Positions 63,626-64,000 of a stretch of DNA of 64,000 nucleotides are shown piece after piece. The stretch comes from Anarhynchus alexandrinus (taxonomy: Eukaryota; Chordata; Aves; Charadriiformes; Charadriidae). Made by a program: the position numbers and the translations under genes. The notes under the pieces are model-generated. The model saw only the letters and a list, made by a program, of their open reading frames with translations. It had not been told where the DNA came from and did not search any database. Numbering within the stretch: position 1 is the first letter of the stretch; each line of letters begins with the position of its first letter. The stretch is from NCBI GenBank assembly GCA_008711295.1, contig VUYV01000122.1, positions 1,803,172 to 1,867,171 on the forward strand. Reading direction: 5' to 3'.

Positions 63626-64000
63626 ATGTATGGTGATATCAGGCATCTCTAATCATGAGAAATAAAATCTAGATCTTCTGAATGTTTGTTGTGATTTGGA
63701 ACAGCCGCACACCATAACTGTTTTCTCTTTAACCTGTTCATTAATGGGTGTCCCAGAACCTTACTGCACCAAACCTAAGCACCTGTCATATAAATTTAAA
63801 ACCAGAGGACTTGCATAAACATAGGTGACTTCTATATAAATATCTGCTGAACTCTTTTGGCTTTGATTTTACAGCCCTAGTAGGAGATGATAAGCTTTAC
63901 AGCTTTTTTTGCAAGTCAGAAGTCTGATACTCTGGGAATGGGAAAGAGTCAAAGTGACAGAAATCTTGTTCCCTCTCAATGACTCTGGCATATTTATTGT

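Larger units (their letters stand above)
57621..64000. other. Unique AT-rich DNA, no gene seen
   Basis: No gene recognised. Contains an AT palindrome at 59430-59458, an A-rich tract with an N at 62373-62521, a T-rich tract at 62709-62777 and a weak MIR-like remnant near 63.6 kb. ORFs such as 60653-60943 plus have no motif. Confidence 0.6.

Overview
The window looks like a gene-poor, AT-rich stretch of a bird nuclear chromosome. The main evidence is four fragments of CR1 LINE retrotransposons. Three of them end in, or begin with, the avian CR1 3' tail made of ATTCTATG-like octamers. There are also low-copy ancient amniote repeats, simple repeats, assembly gaps (N runs) and no dense coding. Almost all open reading frames are short (60-160 codons), scattered over both strands, overlapping and without recognisable protein families. 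This fits chance ORFs in AT-rich intergenic or intronic DNA. I found no complete protein-coding gene, no tRNA or rRNA, no CRISPR array and no bacterial-type operon.

Layout. 1-945: antisense piece of a CR1 ORF2 endonuclease, running off the left edge and containing a one-base N exactly where about 0.3 kb of the element is missing. 4398-4704: sense CR1 3' end. 5-23 kb: unique AT-rich DNA with simple repeats, two MIR-like SINE remnants and a TAAT-rich block near 15 kb that could be a conserved regulatory element. 23364-23768 and 28957-29052: antisense CR1 3' ends. About 29.83-30.47 kb: a locally GC-richer, pyrimidine-biased block of unknown nature. 33685-34385: the most informative coding fossil, a frameshifted pogo/Tigger-type DDE transposase on the minus strand. 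35.2-36.1 kb: a GC-richer segment whose minus strand carries an octamer, a CCAAT box and a TATA box in promoter-like order. 36823-36880: a perfect 19-bp inverted repeat with a 20-base loop, CpG-rich in a CpG-poor setting and not explained by any annotated element. 46.76-47.07 kb: possible ancient L2-like LINE. 50.9-52.8 kb: a heavily decayed antisense CR1/L3-type LINE whose reverse transcriptase motif can still be read. 57379-57620: an AAGGG pentanucleotide repeat broken by an 84-base N gap. The right end is AT-rich with A-rich and T-rich tracts.

Functionally the window records layers of transposon activity of different ages: old CR1/L3, MIR-like and pogo remnants, and younger CR1 copies, in otherwise unique DNA. 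Nothing here supports a multi-gene system. The hairpin at 36.8 kb and the pogo fossil are the two features most worth following up.
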